This document shows positions 1-7,941 of a stretch of DNA of 64,000 nt, piece after piece (position 1 is the first letter of the stretch; each line of letters begins with the position of its first letter). This stretch comes from Alistipes_A hominis. Lineage in GTDB: Bacteria; Bacteroidota; Bacteroidia; Bacteroidales; Rikenellaceae. The notes beneath the pieces are model-generated. The model saw only the letters and a program-made list of their open reading frames with translations. It was not told where the DNA came from and did no database searches. The stretch lies in contig NZ_JACOOK010000008.1 of assembly GCF_014288115.1 (NCBI RefSeq), forward strand, positions 1 through 64,000, read 5' to 3'. Made by a program: the position numbers and the translations under genes.

Positions 1-708
1 CTCGATTTGAACGGAGAGAAGGTATACGAACTCCCGGGGGCAGTCGTAAGGGCTGTGGACCCTAGAAAACCAAAGGCGAACAGTTACGGTACGCTATACG
101 ATACAACCGCGCTCGCTAAGTACAAACCAATGTCCCTGTATAACTACATGATGTTCTTGCCGGGAGTGGTAAGGGTGGGGGGAGGTTTGTTTGTAAAAAG
201 AAAAGGGTTGCCAAATCCATTAGATCCCAAAGTTGATTTCAGTAAACTTTATGCTCCTGTTACTTTATCGCTTAATGGGACGAGTTGTTCTATAAGCGAT
301 TTAGCTCACTATATAATTGATGACGTTTTGTATATCAGCAATGTAAGGACAACAGAAATAATGTCTTTATCCGGTAGCGGCGAATGTCAAAATCATATAG
401 AGATAATTTTAAAAGAAGGTGTTTCGACGGTCGGCTCTGAGATTAAAATGTATCGCACGATCGGTTATGCCGAAAGCGTGGAATTTTACAGTCCGATATA
501 CGACACACCCGAAAAGATCGCCGACGAAAAACCCGATATCCGGACGACGCTGTACTGGAACCCTTATCTGCAAATCGGCCCGGACGGCACCGCCCAAATC
601 GAATTTTACTCAAACGATCATAAAAACCAGCAATACGATATCGCTATCGAAGGAATAACGCCCGACGGAAAAACATGCCGCTACCGAAAAGATATATCCG
701 CCCGGTAA
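1..708 (+). CDS. C-terminal part of a large surface protein, truncated by the window edge
   Basis: The frame is open from base 1, with no start codon needed, and stops with TAA at 706-708, so the gene begins outside the window. About 235 residues are visible. They contain a segment like a TonB-receptor plug fold ('MSLYNYMMFLPGVV'), followed by a region naming a cell-surface beta-sandwich ('LYWNPYLQIGPDGTAQIEF') that commonly ends large Bacteroidetes proteins with MG2/carboxypeptidase-like and plug-like domains. Such proteins are exported to the outer membrane or periplasm; their substrates are mostly unknown. The family assignment comes from the general look of these motifs and is not secure. 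It converges on fmt, 25 bp away. Confidence 0.6.
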   Translation, partial: LDLNGEKVYELPGAVVRAVDPRKPKANSYGTLYDTTALAKYKPMSLYNYMMFLPGVVRVGGGLFVKRKGLPNPLDPKVDFSKLYAPVTLSLNGTSCSISDLAHYIIDDVLYISNVRTTEIMSLSGSGECQNHIEIILKEGVSTVGSEIKMYRTIGYAESVEFYSPIYDTPEKIADEKPDIRTTLYWNPYLQIGPDGTAQIEFYSNDHKNQQYDIAIEGITPDGKTCRYRKDISAR

Positions 709-733
709 ATACGACGGCGGCATTTTCTGTTTC

Positions 734-1702
734 CTACACGAATACGCAAGCGTCGATTCGCTGAAAACCGCGCAGCAGATCGGCTACGGGCATACGCTTT
801 TTACCGGCCACCTGCAGTTCGTCGAGAAAAACGTATCCGTCCGCACAGGCTACTTTCAGAAAGGTTTTTCTGTCGGAAAGGATCGTTCCGGGAGCGCACC
901 CCGCTCCCGCATCCGGATCGGGATGAGCACGGTAAATCTTGACGGCAAGCGGAGCCGCATCGTCCCTGCGGAGTTCGCTCCATGCGACCGGATAGGGACT
1001 CAGTCCGCGGATCAGGTTAAACACCGTCCGGCGGTCGGATTTCCAGTCGATCCGACAGGTGTCTTTGAATATTTTCGGCGCCTCCCGGATTTCGGCAGGC
1101 GCTATGTCATCCTGTCCGACAGGTACGATGTCTCCCGCCGCGATCTTTTCGACCGTCTCGACGACCAAATCCGTCCCCGCGACCATCAGTTTGTCATGCA
1201 AGGTTCCTGCGCACTCGTCCGGCCCGATCGGGACACGGCTCCGGCACAGGATATCTCCTTTGTCTATCTCGTGGTTCAGCATAAAGGTAGTGACGCCGCT
1301 CTCCGTCTCGCCGTTGATAATCGCCCAGTTGATCGGCGCGGCCCCCCGGTACTGCGGCAACAACGACGCATGCAGGTTAAACGTCCCCAGCGCAGGCATC
1401 GACCAAATAATCTCGGGCAGCATCCGGAAAGCGATCACGATTCCCAGGTCGGGCCGCAACGCCCGGAACGTCTCGACGAACTGCGGATCTTTCAATTTTT
1501 CGGGCTGCAAAACCGGCAACCCGACTTCCACGGCATACCGCTTGACGGCCGACTGCTGCAAATGTAGCCCGCGGCCTGCCGGTTTGTCGGGCATCGTCAC
1601 GACGCCGACGACGTGATAACCCGTTTCCACCAATCTCCGCAACGGGGCCACCGCAAAATCGGGGGTACCCATATAAACGATACGCAGTTTCTTGCTGTCC
1701 AT
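734..1702 (-). CDS. fmt: Methionyl-tRNA formyltransferase
   Basis: This 322-aa protein transfers a formyl group from 10-formyl-tetrahydrofolate to the methionine of initiator tRNA in the cytoplasm. The N-terminus ('RIVYMGTPDFAV') and the active-site stretch 'NLHASLLPQYRGAAPINW', with its Asn-His pair, are diagnostic, and the length is normal for bacterial Fmt. A C-terminal OB-like domain follows from about residue 210. It is the last gene of a minus-strand run beginning near 5.7 kb; 16 bp separate it from the VOC gene upstream. The usual partner peptide deformylase gene (def) is not adjacent. Confidence 0.97.
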   Translation of the reverse strand: MDSKKLRIVYMGTPDFAVAPLRRLVETGYHVVGVVTMPDKPAGRGLHLQQSAVKRYAVEVGLPVLQPEKLKDPQFVETFRALRPDLGIVIAFRMLPEIIWSMPALGTFNLHASLLPQYRGAAPINWAIINGETESGVTTFMLNHEIDKGDILCRSRVPIGPDECAGTLHDKLMVAGTDLVVETVEKIAAGDIVPVGQDDIAPAEIREAPKIFKDTCRIDWKSDRRTVFNLIRGLSPYPVAWSELRRDDAAPLAVKIYRAHPDPDAGAGCAPGTILSDRKTFLKVACADGYVFLDELQVAGKKRMPVADLLRGFQRIDACVFV

Positions 1703-1718
1703 ATCTCTAAATATCCCG

Positions 1719-2105
1719 TTAAGCTACGATCTCGATCCGGTTGCCGTCGGGGTCGCAAACGACGCTCTCGAAGTATCCGTCCCCGGTCTGCCTCGGTTCG
1801 CCGGCGATCCGATACCCGTCCCGCCGCAACCGTTCGGTCAGGCTGCACACCGCTTCGCGGCTGCCGACGCCGAACGCGACGTGACAAAAGCCGGTATGCT
1901 CGCCTTCGTCCGAATCCCGGATATCCGTCCTCCGCATCAGTTCCAACGCGACGACGCCGTCGAAACGGACGAAAAAAGACTCGAATCCCTTGGCCGGATT
2001 ACGGTATACGGGGCCGCTCTCCCCGTCGAAATAACGCACGTAAAAATCCCGCAGTTCTTCCAGACGGTTCGTCCAAAGCGCTATATGAGCAACAGCTATT
2101 CCCAT
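1719..2105 (-). CDS. VOC-family (glyoxalase/dioxygenase fold) protein
   Basis: This 128-aa single-domain protein has the paired beta-alpha-beta-beta-beta layout of the vicinal oxygen chelate superfamily. Metal-ligand-like positions are visible: a His near the N-terminus ('VAHIALWTNRLEELRDFY'), the segment 'GFCHVAFGVG', and the C-terminal signature 'VVCDPDGNRIEIV', whose Glu is a usual metal ligand. Family members include glyoxalase I, dioxygenases and antibiotic-resistance proteins, so the substrate cannot be inferred. It sits between ribBA and fmt with gaps of 24 and 16 bp, so co-transcription is likely. Confidence 0.85.
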   Translation of the reverse strand: MGIAVAHIALWTNRLEELRDFYVRYFDGESGPVYRNPAKGFESFFVRFDGVVALELMRRTDIRDSDEGEHTGFCHVAFGVGSREAVCSLTERLRRDGYRIAGEPRQTGDGYFESVVCDPDGNRIEIVA

Positions 2106-2129
2106 TAGACCACAGCGTATTATCCGTTA

Positions 2130-3362
2130 TTACTTAAACAATCCGAGCCGGTGCCCCATCACCTGCTCTTTGGTGCGAAGGTATTTTTCGTCGTACGGAT
2201 TCGGAGCGATCACGATCGGGACATTCTCGACGATTCGCAGGCCGTAGCCTTCCAGCCCGGCGCGTTTCTGCGGATTGTTGGTCATCAGCCGCATGTTCCG
2301 GATACCGATCTCGCGCAGAATGCTGGCTCCGACTCCGTAATCGCGCTCGTCGACCCCGAAACCCAGTTTGACATTGGCTTCGGCGGTATCGTACCCTTCT
2401 TCCTGCAATTTATAGGCTTTCATTTTATTGAAAAAGCCGATTCCCCGGCCCTCCTGATTCAGATAGACGACCGCGCCTTTTCCTTCCTGCTCGACCATTT
2501 TCATCGCTTCGTGCAACTGGGCTCCGCAATCGCAGCGGCACGAACCGAAAATATCGCCCGTCACGCACGAAGAATGCACGCGCACCAGCACCGGTTCGTC
2601 CGGCTCCCACTCCCCTTTGATCAAGGCCACATGATCCAGCCCGTTGCTCGTCTGGCGGAACGGGATCAGCTTGAAATGTCCCCATGCCGTCGGCATATCC
2701 ACCATTTCGCCCCGCTCTACGATCGATTCGGTTTTCAGGCGGTAAGCGATGATATCGGCGATCGAAACGATCTTCAGGCCGAATTGCTGAGCGATTTTCC
2801 GCAAATCGCCCAGACGGGCCATCGTACCGTCTTCGTTCATGATCTCGATCAGCGCGCCGCCGGGAGTCAGTCCGGCCATCCGCGTCAGGTCGATCACCGC
2901 TTCGGTATGACCCGGACGGCGGAGCACCCCTTTGTTACGCGCCCGGAGCGGGAAAATATGCCCCGGACGGCCCAGATCGGACGCCTTGGTGGCAGGATCG
3001 ACCAGCGCCCGCACCGTAGCCGCGCGGTCGGTCGCAGCCACGCCGGTTGTACAACCGTGTCCGAGCAAATCGACCGACACCGTGAAAGGCGTACCGAGCA
3101 GCGACGTATTGTTGGCAACCTGCATCTCCAGATCCAGTTCCCGACAGCGGTCTTCGGTCAACGGAGCGCACAACACGCCGCGGCCGTTGTGAAGCATGAA
3201 ATTGACGATCTCCGGGGTGATCTTTTCGCCGGCGACGATAAAATCGCCTTCGTTCTCCCGATCCTCGTCATCGACCACGATGACGACTTTGCCCGCGCGG
3301 ATATCTTCGATCGCTTCGTCCACACTGCTGAGAATCTTTTCGTTGTTTTGTTCTTGTGACAT
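2130..3362 (-). CDS. ribBA: Bifunctional DHBP synthase / GTP cyclohydrolase II
   Basis: This 410-aa fused enzyme supplies both entry precursors of riboflavin: 3,4-dihydroxy-2-butanone 4-phosphate from ribulose 5-phosphate, and the pyrimidine intermediate from GTP. The N-terminal RibB half carries the acidic metal-binding motif 'DDEDRENEGDF' and 'RPGHTEA'. The C-terminal RibA half carries the zinc cysteines in 'SSCVTGDIFGSCRCDCGAQ' and the 'NQEGRGIG' motif. Both halves look intact and the length is typical. No FMN riboswitch was recognised upstream, where the lptF/G-like gene ends 42 bp away. Confidence 0.97.
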   Translation of the reverse strand: MSQEQNNEKILSSVDEAIEDIRAGKVVIVVDDEDRENEGDFIVAGEKITPEIVNFMLHNGRGVLCAPLTEDRCRELDLEMQVANNTSLLGTPFTVSVDLLGHGCTTGVAATDRAATVRALVDPATKASDLGRPGHIFPLRARNKGVLRRPGHTEAVIDLTRMAGLTPGGALIEIMNEDGTMARLGDLRKIAQQFGLKIVSIADIIAYRLKTESIVERGEMVDMPTAWGHFKLIPFRQTSNGLDHVALIKGEWEPDEPVLVRVHSSCVTGDIFGSCRCDCGAQLHEAMKMVEQEGKGAVVYLNQEGRGIGFFNKMKAYKLQEEGYDTAEANVKLGFGVDERDYGVGASILREIGIRNMRLMTNNPQKRAGLEGYGLRIVENVPIVIAPNPYDEKYLRTKEQVMGHRLGLFK

Positions 3363-3404
3363 GATATTTCGATTTTGTATTTTTAATTTTCGGTTTTCGT
3401 ACGG

Positions 3405-4877
3405 TTACCGGTTCTCCGGCTGCATACGCCGTTTTCGCGGGAATATCCGTTTAAAAAATCCGCGGATTCTCCGGGTGTGGGCGAGGTACCATTCGGCGTT
3501 GAACAGGTTCGAATCGTTGGTCGCTTTATAGGTCAGGTAGACGGAGATCGGCAACAGGATAAATGTGGCGATCCACATCCCGATAAAAGAGTTCCACGAG
3601 CCCTCGCGCGCCATCTTCTCGCCGGTGATCGTAATGATGTAATAGATTACGAAGAAACCGACCGATACGACGACCGGCATCCCCAGCCCTCCCTTACGGA
3701 TGATCGCTCCCAAAGGCGCTCCGATCAGGAAAAAGATCATGATCGAAACCGGCAGGGCCATTTTTTTATGCCACTCGACCTTAAATTTGTAGAGCTGCGT
3801 GAGGGCGTCTTTCGAGGTTACCTCGTCAAACGAGTAGAAACTGCGGGAGTTGCGCGCTTTGTTGAGCGCCTCGTTGTAAATCCGTTGCCGGTCTTTCAGA
3901 CCCATGCTGTCGATGTGCGCATTCAGGTAAACGGGCCGCCCGTGCAACGGAGCGATCGAATCGGTGCCGAGACCCTGGTCGAAAGGAAAAATGAAGGTGG
4001 TGATCAGCGGCTGGTAGGAGGCGCTGGCCGCCGCCGCGCTGACTTTCTCCAGCGAGTCGATCCCGGCCGAAAGTTCTTTCGTATTTTTGGTCTGGCTGTT
4101 GTTGAACAGCGACATGTCGGTTCGGGAAAAATCGAAACCCGACATCGGGATCACCATGTTGTAAACGTCGAAATAACGGCGTTCCAGCGTATTATCTTTC
4201 ATCCACTGGTAGTTGCGCACCTCTTCGTGCATCTCGCCGTTATACAGCGTGGCCAGCAGAAAACGCTTGTCGTCGGACAGCGAAATGTAGCCAGAGTCGG
4301 CTACGATCGTCCCCATCTTGCCGTTTATATTGGTATTGCGCGTATCGTAGATCAGGATATCGGTCAGCAGCTTCGTCTTCGGGTCCTGGTGGTCGACCCG
4401 GATGCTCATGTCGTTGTCGAGATTGAAAAAAAGCCCGTCCTTGAATTCGATGACCTGTTTCTGCTGCCGGATGTCGTAGATCAGCGCCGACATCTTCCGC
4501 ATCGCCATCGGCACCAGATTGTTGGCGACGAAAAAACTGCCGACGGCGACGAAAAAGACCAGTACGATCAGCGGCCGCATGATCCTCGGCAGCGATACGC
4601 CGGCGGATTTCAGCGCGAGCAACTCGTAATTTTCCCCCATGTTGCCCATCGTCATCACGGCGGCGAACAGCGTCGCAAGCGGCAACACCATCGGTATCAG
4701 CGTGATGGCGGCGTACATCATCAGCTCCATAATCACGCCCATGCCGAGCCCCTTGCCGACCAGTTCGTCGATATAGCGCCACATGAACTGCATGATAAAA
4801 ACGAACAGGACGATGAAGAAGGTGAGCACCATCGGCCCTACGTACGATTTCAATATGAGCTTATGTACCGTTTTCAT
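3405..4877 (-). CDS. LptF/LptG-family permease (YjgP/YjgQ)
   Basis: This 490-aa inner-membrane protein belongs to the family whose members pair with LptB to extract lipopolysaccharide from the inner membrane. Three membrane segments lie in the first about 120 residues, followed by a large periplasmic beta-jellyroll region (about 130-350) and three more membrane segments near the C-terminus ('GLGMPVVVSVGFFVIYYI'), the classic six-helix layout. The ATG at 4877 (MKTVHKLIL) was chosen over one seven codons upstream because the family begins with such a motif. Its first 17 bases overlap the end of the metal permease gene, suggesting translational coupling. Confidence 0.9.
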   Translation of the reverse strand: MKTVHKLILKSYVGPMVLTFFIVLFVFIMQFMWRYIDELVGKGLGMGVIMELMMYAAITLIPMVLPLATLFAAVMTMGNMGENYELLALKSAGVSLPRIMRPLIVLVFFVAVGSFFVANNLVPMAMRKMSALIYDIRQQKQVIEFKDGLFFNLDNDMSIRVDHQDPKTKLLTDILIYDTRNTNINGKMGTIVADSGYISLSDDKRFLLATLYNGEMHEEVRNYQWMKDNTLERRYFDVYNMVIPMSGFDFSRTDMSLFNNSQTKNTKELSAGIDSLEKVSAAAASASYQPLITTFIFPFDQGLGTDSIAPLHGRPVYLNAHIDSMGLKDRQRIYNEALNKARNSRSFYSFDEVTSKDALTQLYKFKVEWHKKMALPVSIMIFFLIGAPLGAIIRKGGLGMPVVVSVGFFVIYYIITITGEKMAREGSWNSFIGMWIATFILLPISVYLTYKATNDSNLFNAEWYLAHTRRIRGFFKRIFPRKRRMQPENR

Positions 4878-5700
4878 CCCGCTTCCGCATAAAGTCACGC
4901 AAAGGTAATAGTTTTACAATAATAAGCGTAACGGTCAGTATAAATATTGTAGACGCGCCCGACGGAATATCGCCCTTGTAGCTGACGTAAAGTCCGGCGA
5001 ACGAACCGAGCACGCCGATCGCAGAAGCCCCGGCCATGATCCGTCCGAACGAGCGGGTCAGCTGGTTGGCGATCACCGCGGGCATGGTCAGCAGCGAGAT
5101 CAGCAGAACGATCCCCACCACGCGGATCGAAATGACGATCGTCACGGCGATCAGCGCCGACATCAGGTAACCGATCAACCGCGTCGGCATATTCTGGCTG
5201 CGGGCATACTCCCGGTCGAAAGCCACGTACAAGATCGGCCGGTACCAGACGGCGAAAACGATCACGATCGCCAGGTCGACGATCCCCATCCAGATCAGGT
5301 CGGAGGAGGTGACGCTCAGTATATTCCCGAACAGGAAACTCATCAGGTTCGGAGCGTATCCCGGCGTCAGGTATACGAAGATAATCCCGACGGCCATGCC
5401 GAGCGACCAGATCAGGCCGATCGCCGAATCCTCGCGGATCCGTTTGCCGGCCGTAAAGGCTTCAATCCCGAACGCCGACAGCACCGCGAAACAGAACGCG
5501 CCGGCAATCGGATTCAGCCCGAAATAGTAGGCGATCCCGATCCCGCCGAACGACGAATGGGTGATCCCGCCGCTGAGGAAAACCAGCCGGCGGCACACCA
5601 CGTACGTACCGACCATGCCGCAGGCCAGACCGCACAACAGGCAGGCAAGCGTCGCATGGGTCAGAAACCTGTATTGAAAAAGTTCATAAAAGAAATCCAT
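4861..5700 (-). CDS. Metal ABC transporter permease (ZnuB/MntB/TroC family)
   Basis: This 279-aa integral membrane protein forms the channel of an ABC-3 family importer for zinc, manganese or iron. It shows about eight hydrophobic segments and the family features 'CGMVGTYVVCRRLVFLSGGITHSSFGGIG' in shortened form near residues 25-55 and 'VVGIVLLISLLTMPAVIA', which holds the coupling-helix region. The cognate ATPase and binding protein are not in the window, so the gene stands apart from its system. It is the first gene of a five-gene minus-strand run reaching fmt, with a -7 promoter element just upstream. Metal specificity cannot be read from sequence. Confidence 0.92.
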   Translation of the reverse strand: MDFFYELFQYRFLTHATLACLLCGLACGMVGTYVVCRRLVFLSGGITHSSFGGIGIAYYFGLNPIAGAFCFAVLSAFGIEAFTAGKRIREDSAIGLIWSLGMAVGIIFVYLTPGYAPNLMSFLFGNILSVTSSDLIWMGIVDLAIVIVFAVWYRPILYVAFDREYARSQNMPTRLIGYLMSALIAVTIVISIRVVGIVLLISLLTMPAVIANQLTRSFGRIMAGASAIGVLGSFAGLYVSYKGDIPSGASTIFILTVTLIIVKLLPLRDFMRKRDENGT

Positions 5701-5718
5701 AAACCGTCGATCGAACTA

Positions 5719-5726
5719 CAAAGCTA
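5719..5726 (-). promoter_or_regulatory. -7 element of the metal permease-lptF/G-ribBA-VOC-fmt run
   Basis: On the minus strand this reads TAGCTTTG, a perfect match to the Bacteroidetes -7 consensus TAnnTTTG. It lies 18 bases before the permease ATG at 5700. No clear -33 TTTG was found at the usual spacing. Confidence 0.5.
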
Positions 5727-5790
5727 CGCGTTTTTTTCGGGAATTCTTCCACAATGCGGCATAAGCGGCAAAAATTAGGCGGCGGTTTTG

Positions 5791-5798
5791 TACCTTTG
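5791..5798 (+). promoter_or_regulatory. -7 element of mtaB
   Basis: The octamer TACCTTTG matches TAnnTTTG exactly and lies 23 bases before the ATG at 5822. A matching -33 element is not evident. Confidence 0.5.
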
Positions 5799-5821
5799 CG
5801 CCGGTATCGAAATACAACGCC

Positions 5822-7129
5822 ATGTCATCCGCTAAAAAAGTAGGTTTTTACACATTGGGCTGCAAGCTCAATTTCTCCGAGACGTCGACCATCGCCCGCG
5901 AATTCGAAGCGGGCGGCTTCGTACGCGCCCGGCAAGGGGAAACCGCCGACGTATATGTCGTCAACAGCTGTTCGGTCACTGAACATGCCGACAAAAAGTG
6001 CCGCAACATCGTGCGCCGGATCGTCCGGACGAATCCCGATGCCATCGTCGCGGTCACCGGATGCTACGCCCAGCTACGGCCGCAGGATCTGGCCGCCATC
6101 GACGGGGTCGACCTGGTGATCGGCAACAACGACAAAGGCTCGATCTACGAACGGGTATCCGCACTCGGCGCCAAACGCAAAGCATCGGTACACACCTGCG
6201 AAGCCGGCGAACTGACGAACTTTTTCGCCGCGTTCTCGACCGGCGACCGCACCCGCTCGTTCCTGAAAGTACAGGACGGGTGCAATTACCATTGCAGCTA
6301 CTGCACGATTCCGCTGGCGCGCGGCGCCAGCCGCAACCTCCCGATCGCCGATCTCGCGGCCGAAGCGCAGCGAATCGCCGCGCAAGGTCAACGCGAAATC
6401 GTACTGACGGGTATCAACACCGGCGATTTCGGCCGAACGACCGGCGAACCGTTCATCGACCTGTTGCGGGCCCTCGACCGGGTCGAAGGCATCGATCGCT
6501 ACCGCATTTCGTCGATCGAGCCGAACCTGCTGACCGACGAGGTCATCGCTTTCACAGCGGCTTCGAAACGATTCCAGTCGCATTTTCACATTCCGATCCA
6601 GAGCGGAAGCGACCGCATCCTGGCGCTGATGCGCCGCCGGTACAACACGGCACAGTTCGCCGACCGGATCGCTGCGGTGCGCCGCGCCGTGCCGGACGTA
6701 TTCCTCGGTATCGACGTGATCGTCGGATTCCCGGGCGAAACGGACGAAGACTTCGCCGACACCTACCGTTTCCTCGAACGTCTCGCCCCGGCATTCCTGC
6801 ACGTTTTCCCCTACTCCGCGCGTCCCGACACCCCCGCCGCCGGATTCCCGAACCGGGTTCCGCCGCCGGTCGCCGAACGACGGGCCGCCGAGCTCGGCGC
6901 GCTGTCGGAACGTTTGCACCGCGCTTTTTACGAAAAGCAGGTCGGAACGCAAGCGCGAGTATTGTGGGAAAGCACGCGTCGCAACGGATATATGTACGGA
7001 TACACAGGCAACTACGTCAAAGTCCGCACGCCGTTCGACCGTGCGCTAATCAATACGATCACGCCGGTGAAACTGACTGCGACGGACGGTGAAGAGGTAA
7101 TGGATGCGGCGATTCTCAGCCGGGAATAG
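5822..7129 (+). CDS. mtaB: tRNA t6A37 methylthiotransferase MtaB
   Basis: This 435-aa radical-SAM enzyme converts N6-threonylcarbamoyladenosine at position 37 of certain tRNAs to its 2-methylthio derivative. The N-terminal UPF0004 domain carries cluster cysteines ('GFYTLGCKLNFSE', 'VVNSCSV', 'VTGCYAQ'). The radical-SAM motif CxxxCxxC is at Cys154, Cys158 and Cys161 ('GCNYHCSYCTIPLARG'). A C-terminal TRAM-like domain begins near residue 370. The 'YTLGCKLN' start distinguishes MtaB from MiaB and RimO. It starts a plus-strand block with its own -7 element; the next gene follows after 53 bp. Confidence 0.93.
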   Translation: MSSAKKVGFYTLGCKLNFSETSTIAREFEAGGFVRARQGETADVYVVNSCSVTEHADKKCRNIVRRIVRTNPDAIVAVTGCYAQLRPQDLAAIDGVDLVIGNNDKGSIYERVSALGAKRKASVHTCEAGELTNFFAAFSTGDRTRSFLKVQDGCNYHCSYCTIPLARGASRNLPIADLAAEAQRIAAQGQREIVLTGINTGDFGRTTGEPFIDLLRALDRVEGIDRYRISSIEPNLLTDEVIAFTAASKRFQSHFHIPIQSGSDRILALMRRRYNTAQFADRIAAVRRAVPDVFLGIDVIVGFPGETDEDFADTYRFLERLAPAFLHVFPYSARPDTPAAGFPNRVPPPVAERRAAELGALSERLHRAFYEKQVGTQARVLWESTRRNGYMYGYTGNYVKVRTPFDRALINTITPVKLTATDGEEVMDAAILSRE

Positions 7130-7149
7130 CGTAAGTACGCCAAATTGTT

Positions 7150-7157
7150 TATATTTG
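7150..7157 (+). promoter_or_regulatory. -7 element upstream of the HAMP-like protein and TrkH
   Basis: TATATTTG matches TAnnTTTG exactly, 25 bases before the ATG at 7183. A -33 element was not identified. Confidence 0.45.
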
Positions 7158-7182
7158 TAATCTTGAACAACGACAATCGGGC

Positions 7183-7935
7183 ATGGGTTTGAAAAACAAA
7201 ATACGGTTGGGCTTCCTTTCGTTGGCCCTGCTGCTTTTCTTTTCGGGAATCATTTCCTACTTCGAGCTCAGCAGGCTGAGCCATTCGACGCACAGCATGC
7301 TGGGAGCCAGTTTCCGCAACATGGAACTGTCGAAAACGATGCTGGACGCCGTGCAGGATCAGAACACCGCACTGCTGCAGATGATCGTCTCGGGCAGCCG
7401 CAACAGCGACTCGATGCTGATCGTCGGCCGGCAAAAATTCGACTCGTCGATGCGCGAAGCCAACGTGCTGATCCGCGACCTACAGGGGTTCGACTCGATC
7501 TACGCCGCCAACGTCGCCTACAACCGGATCGTCGACGCCTACCTCAGCGACAGTCTGCACAAAAACAGCGTCGGCTGGTACGTCAACATCTACGAAACGT
7601 CGTATGCCGACCTGACCACGTCGATCAAAAATTTCATGGTCTCCTCGCAGCGCATCATGGACGTCAAAGCCCAGCGGCTCGAAGACAACGCCTACCGCGC
7701 TACGATGCCGGGCTTCATCGCGCTGCTGATCGGCATTCTGATCGTCGTGGTATTTTTCTATTTCATCAACCTGTACTACATCTCCCCGGTGCTGAAAATC
7801 ACCGACGCGCTGAAAAATTACCTGAATTCGAAAATCCCGTTCAAGGTGAACGTCGAGGGCCGGGATGAAATGTTCCGGCTGAAGGAATCCATCGAAAAAC
7901 TGATCGATCAGCAAAAAAGCAAACGAAACGAATAG
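7183..7935 (+). CDS. Membrane four-helix-bundle/HAMP-like protein without output domain
   Basis: The 250-aa protein has an N-terminal membrane helix (about residues 8-27), a long helical extracytoplasmic stretch of about 150 residues like a chemoreceptor or kinase sensing bundle, a second membrane helix (about 180-203), and a short HAMP-like cytoplasmic tail. It resembles the sensory front end of histidine kinases and chemoreceptors, but stops after the HAMP-like region with no kinase, receiver or methyl-accepting domain. Only 6 bp separate it from trkH, which implies co-translation. A role in sensing or gating linked to potassium transport is inference from position only. Confidence 0.6.
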   Translation: MGLKNKIRLGFLSLALLLFFSGIISYFELSRLSHSTHSMLGASFRNMELSKTMLDAVQDQNTALLQMIVSGSRNSDSMLIVGRQKFDSSMREANVLIRDLQGFDSIYAANVAYNRIVDAYLSDSLHKNSVGWYVNIYETSYADLTTSIKNFMVSSQRIMDVKAQRLEDNAYRATMPGFIALLIGILIVVVFFYFINLYYISPVLKITDALKNYLNSKIPFKVNVEGRDEMFRLKESIEKLIDQQKSKRNE

Positions 7936-7941
7936 TCGGAC

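Noticed and set aside
2151..3359. 402-codon frame antisense to ribBA
   Set aside because: It lies exactly opposite ribBA, whose motifs are clear, and has the composition of a reversed high-GC coding strand.
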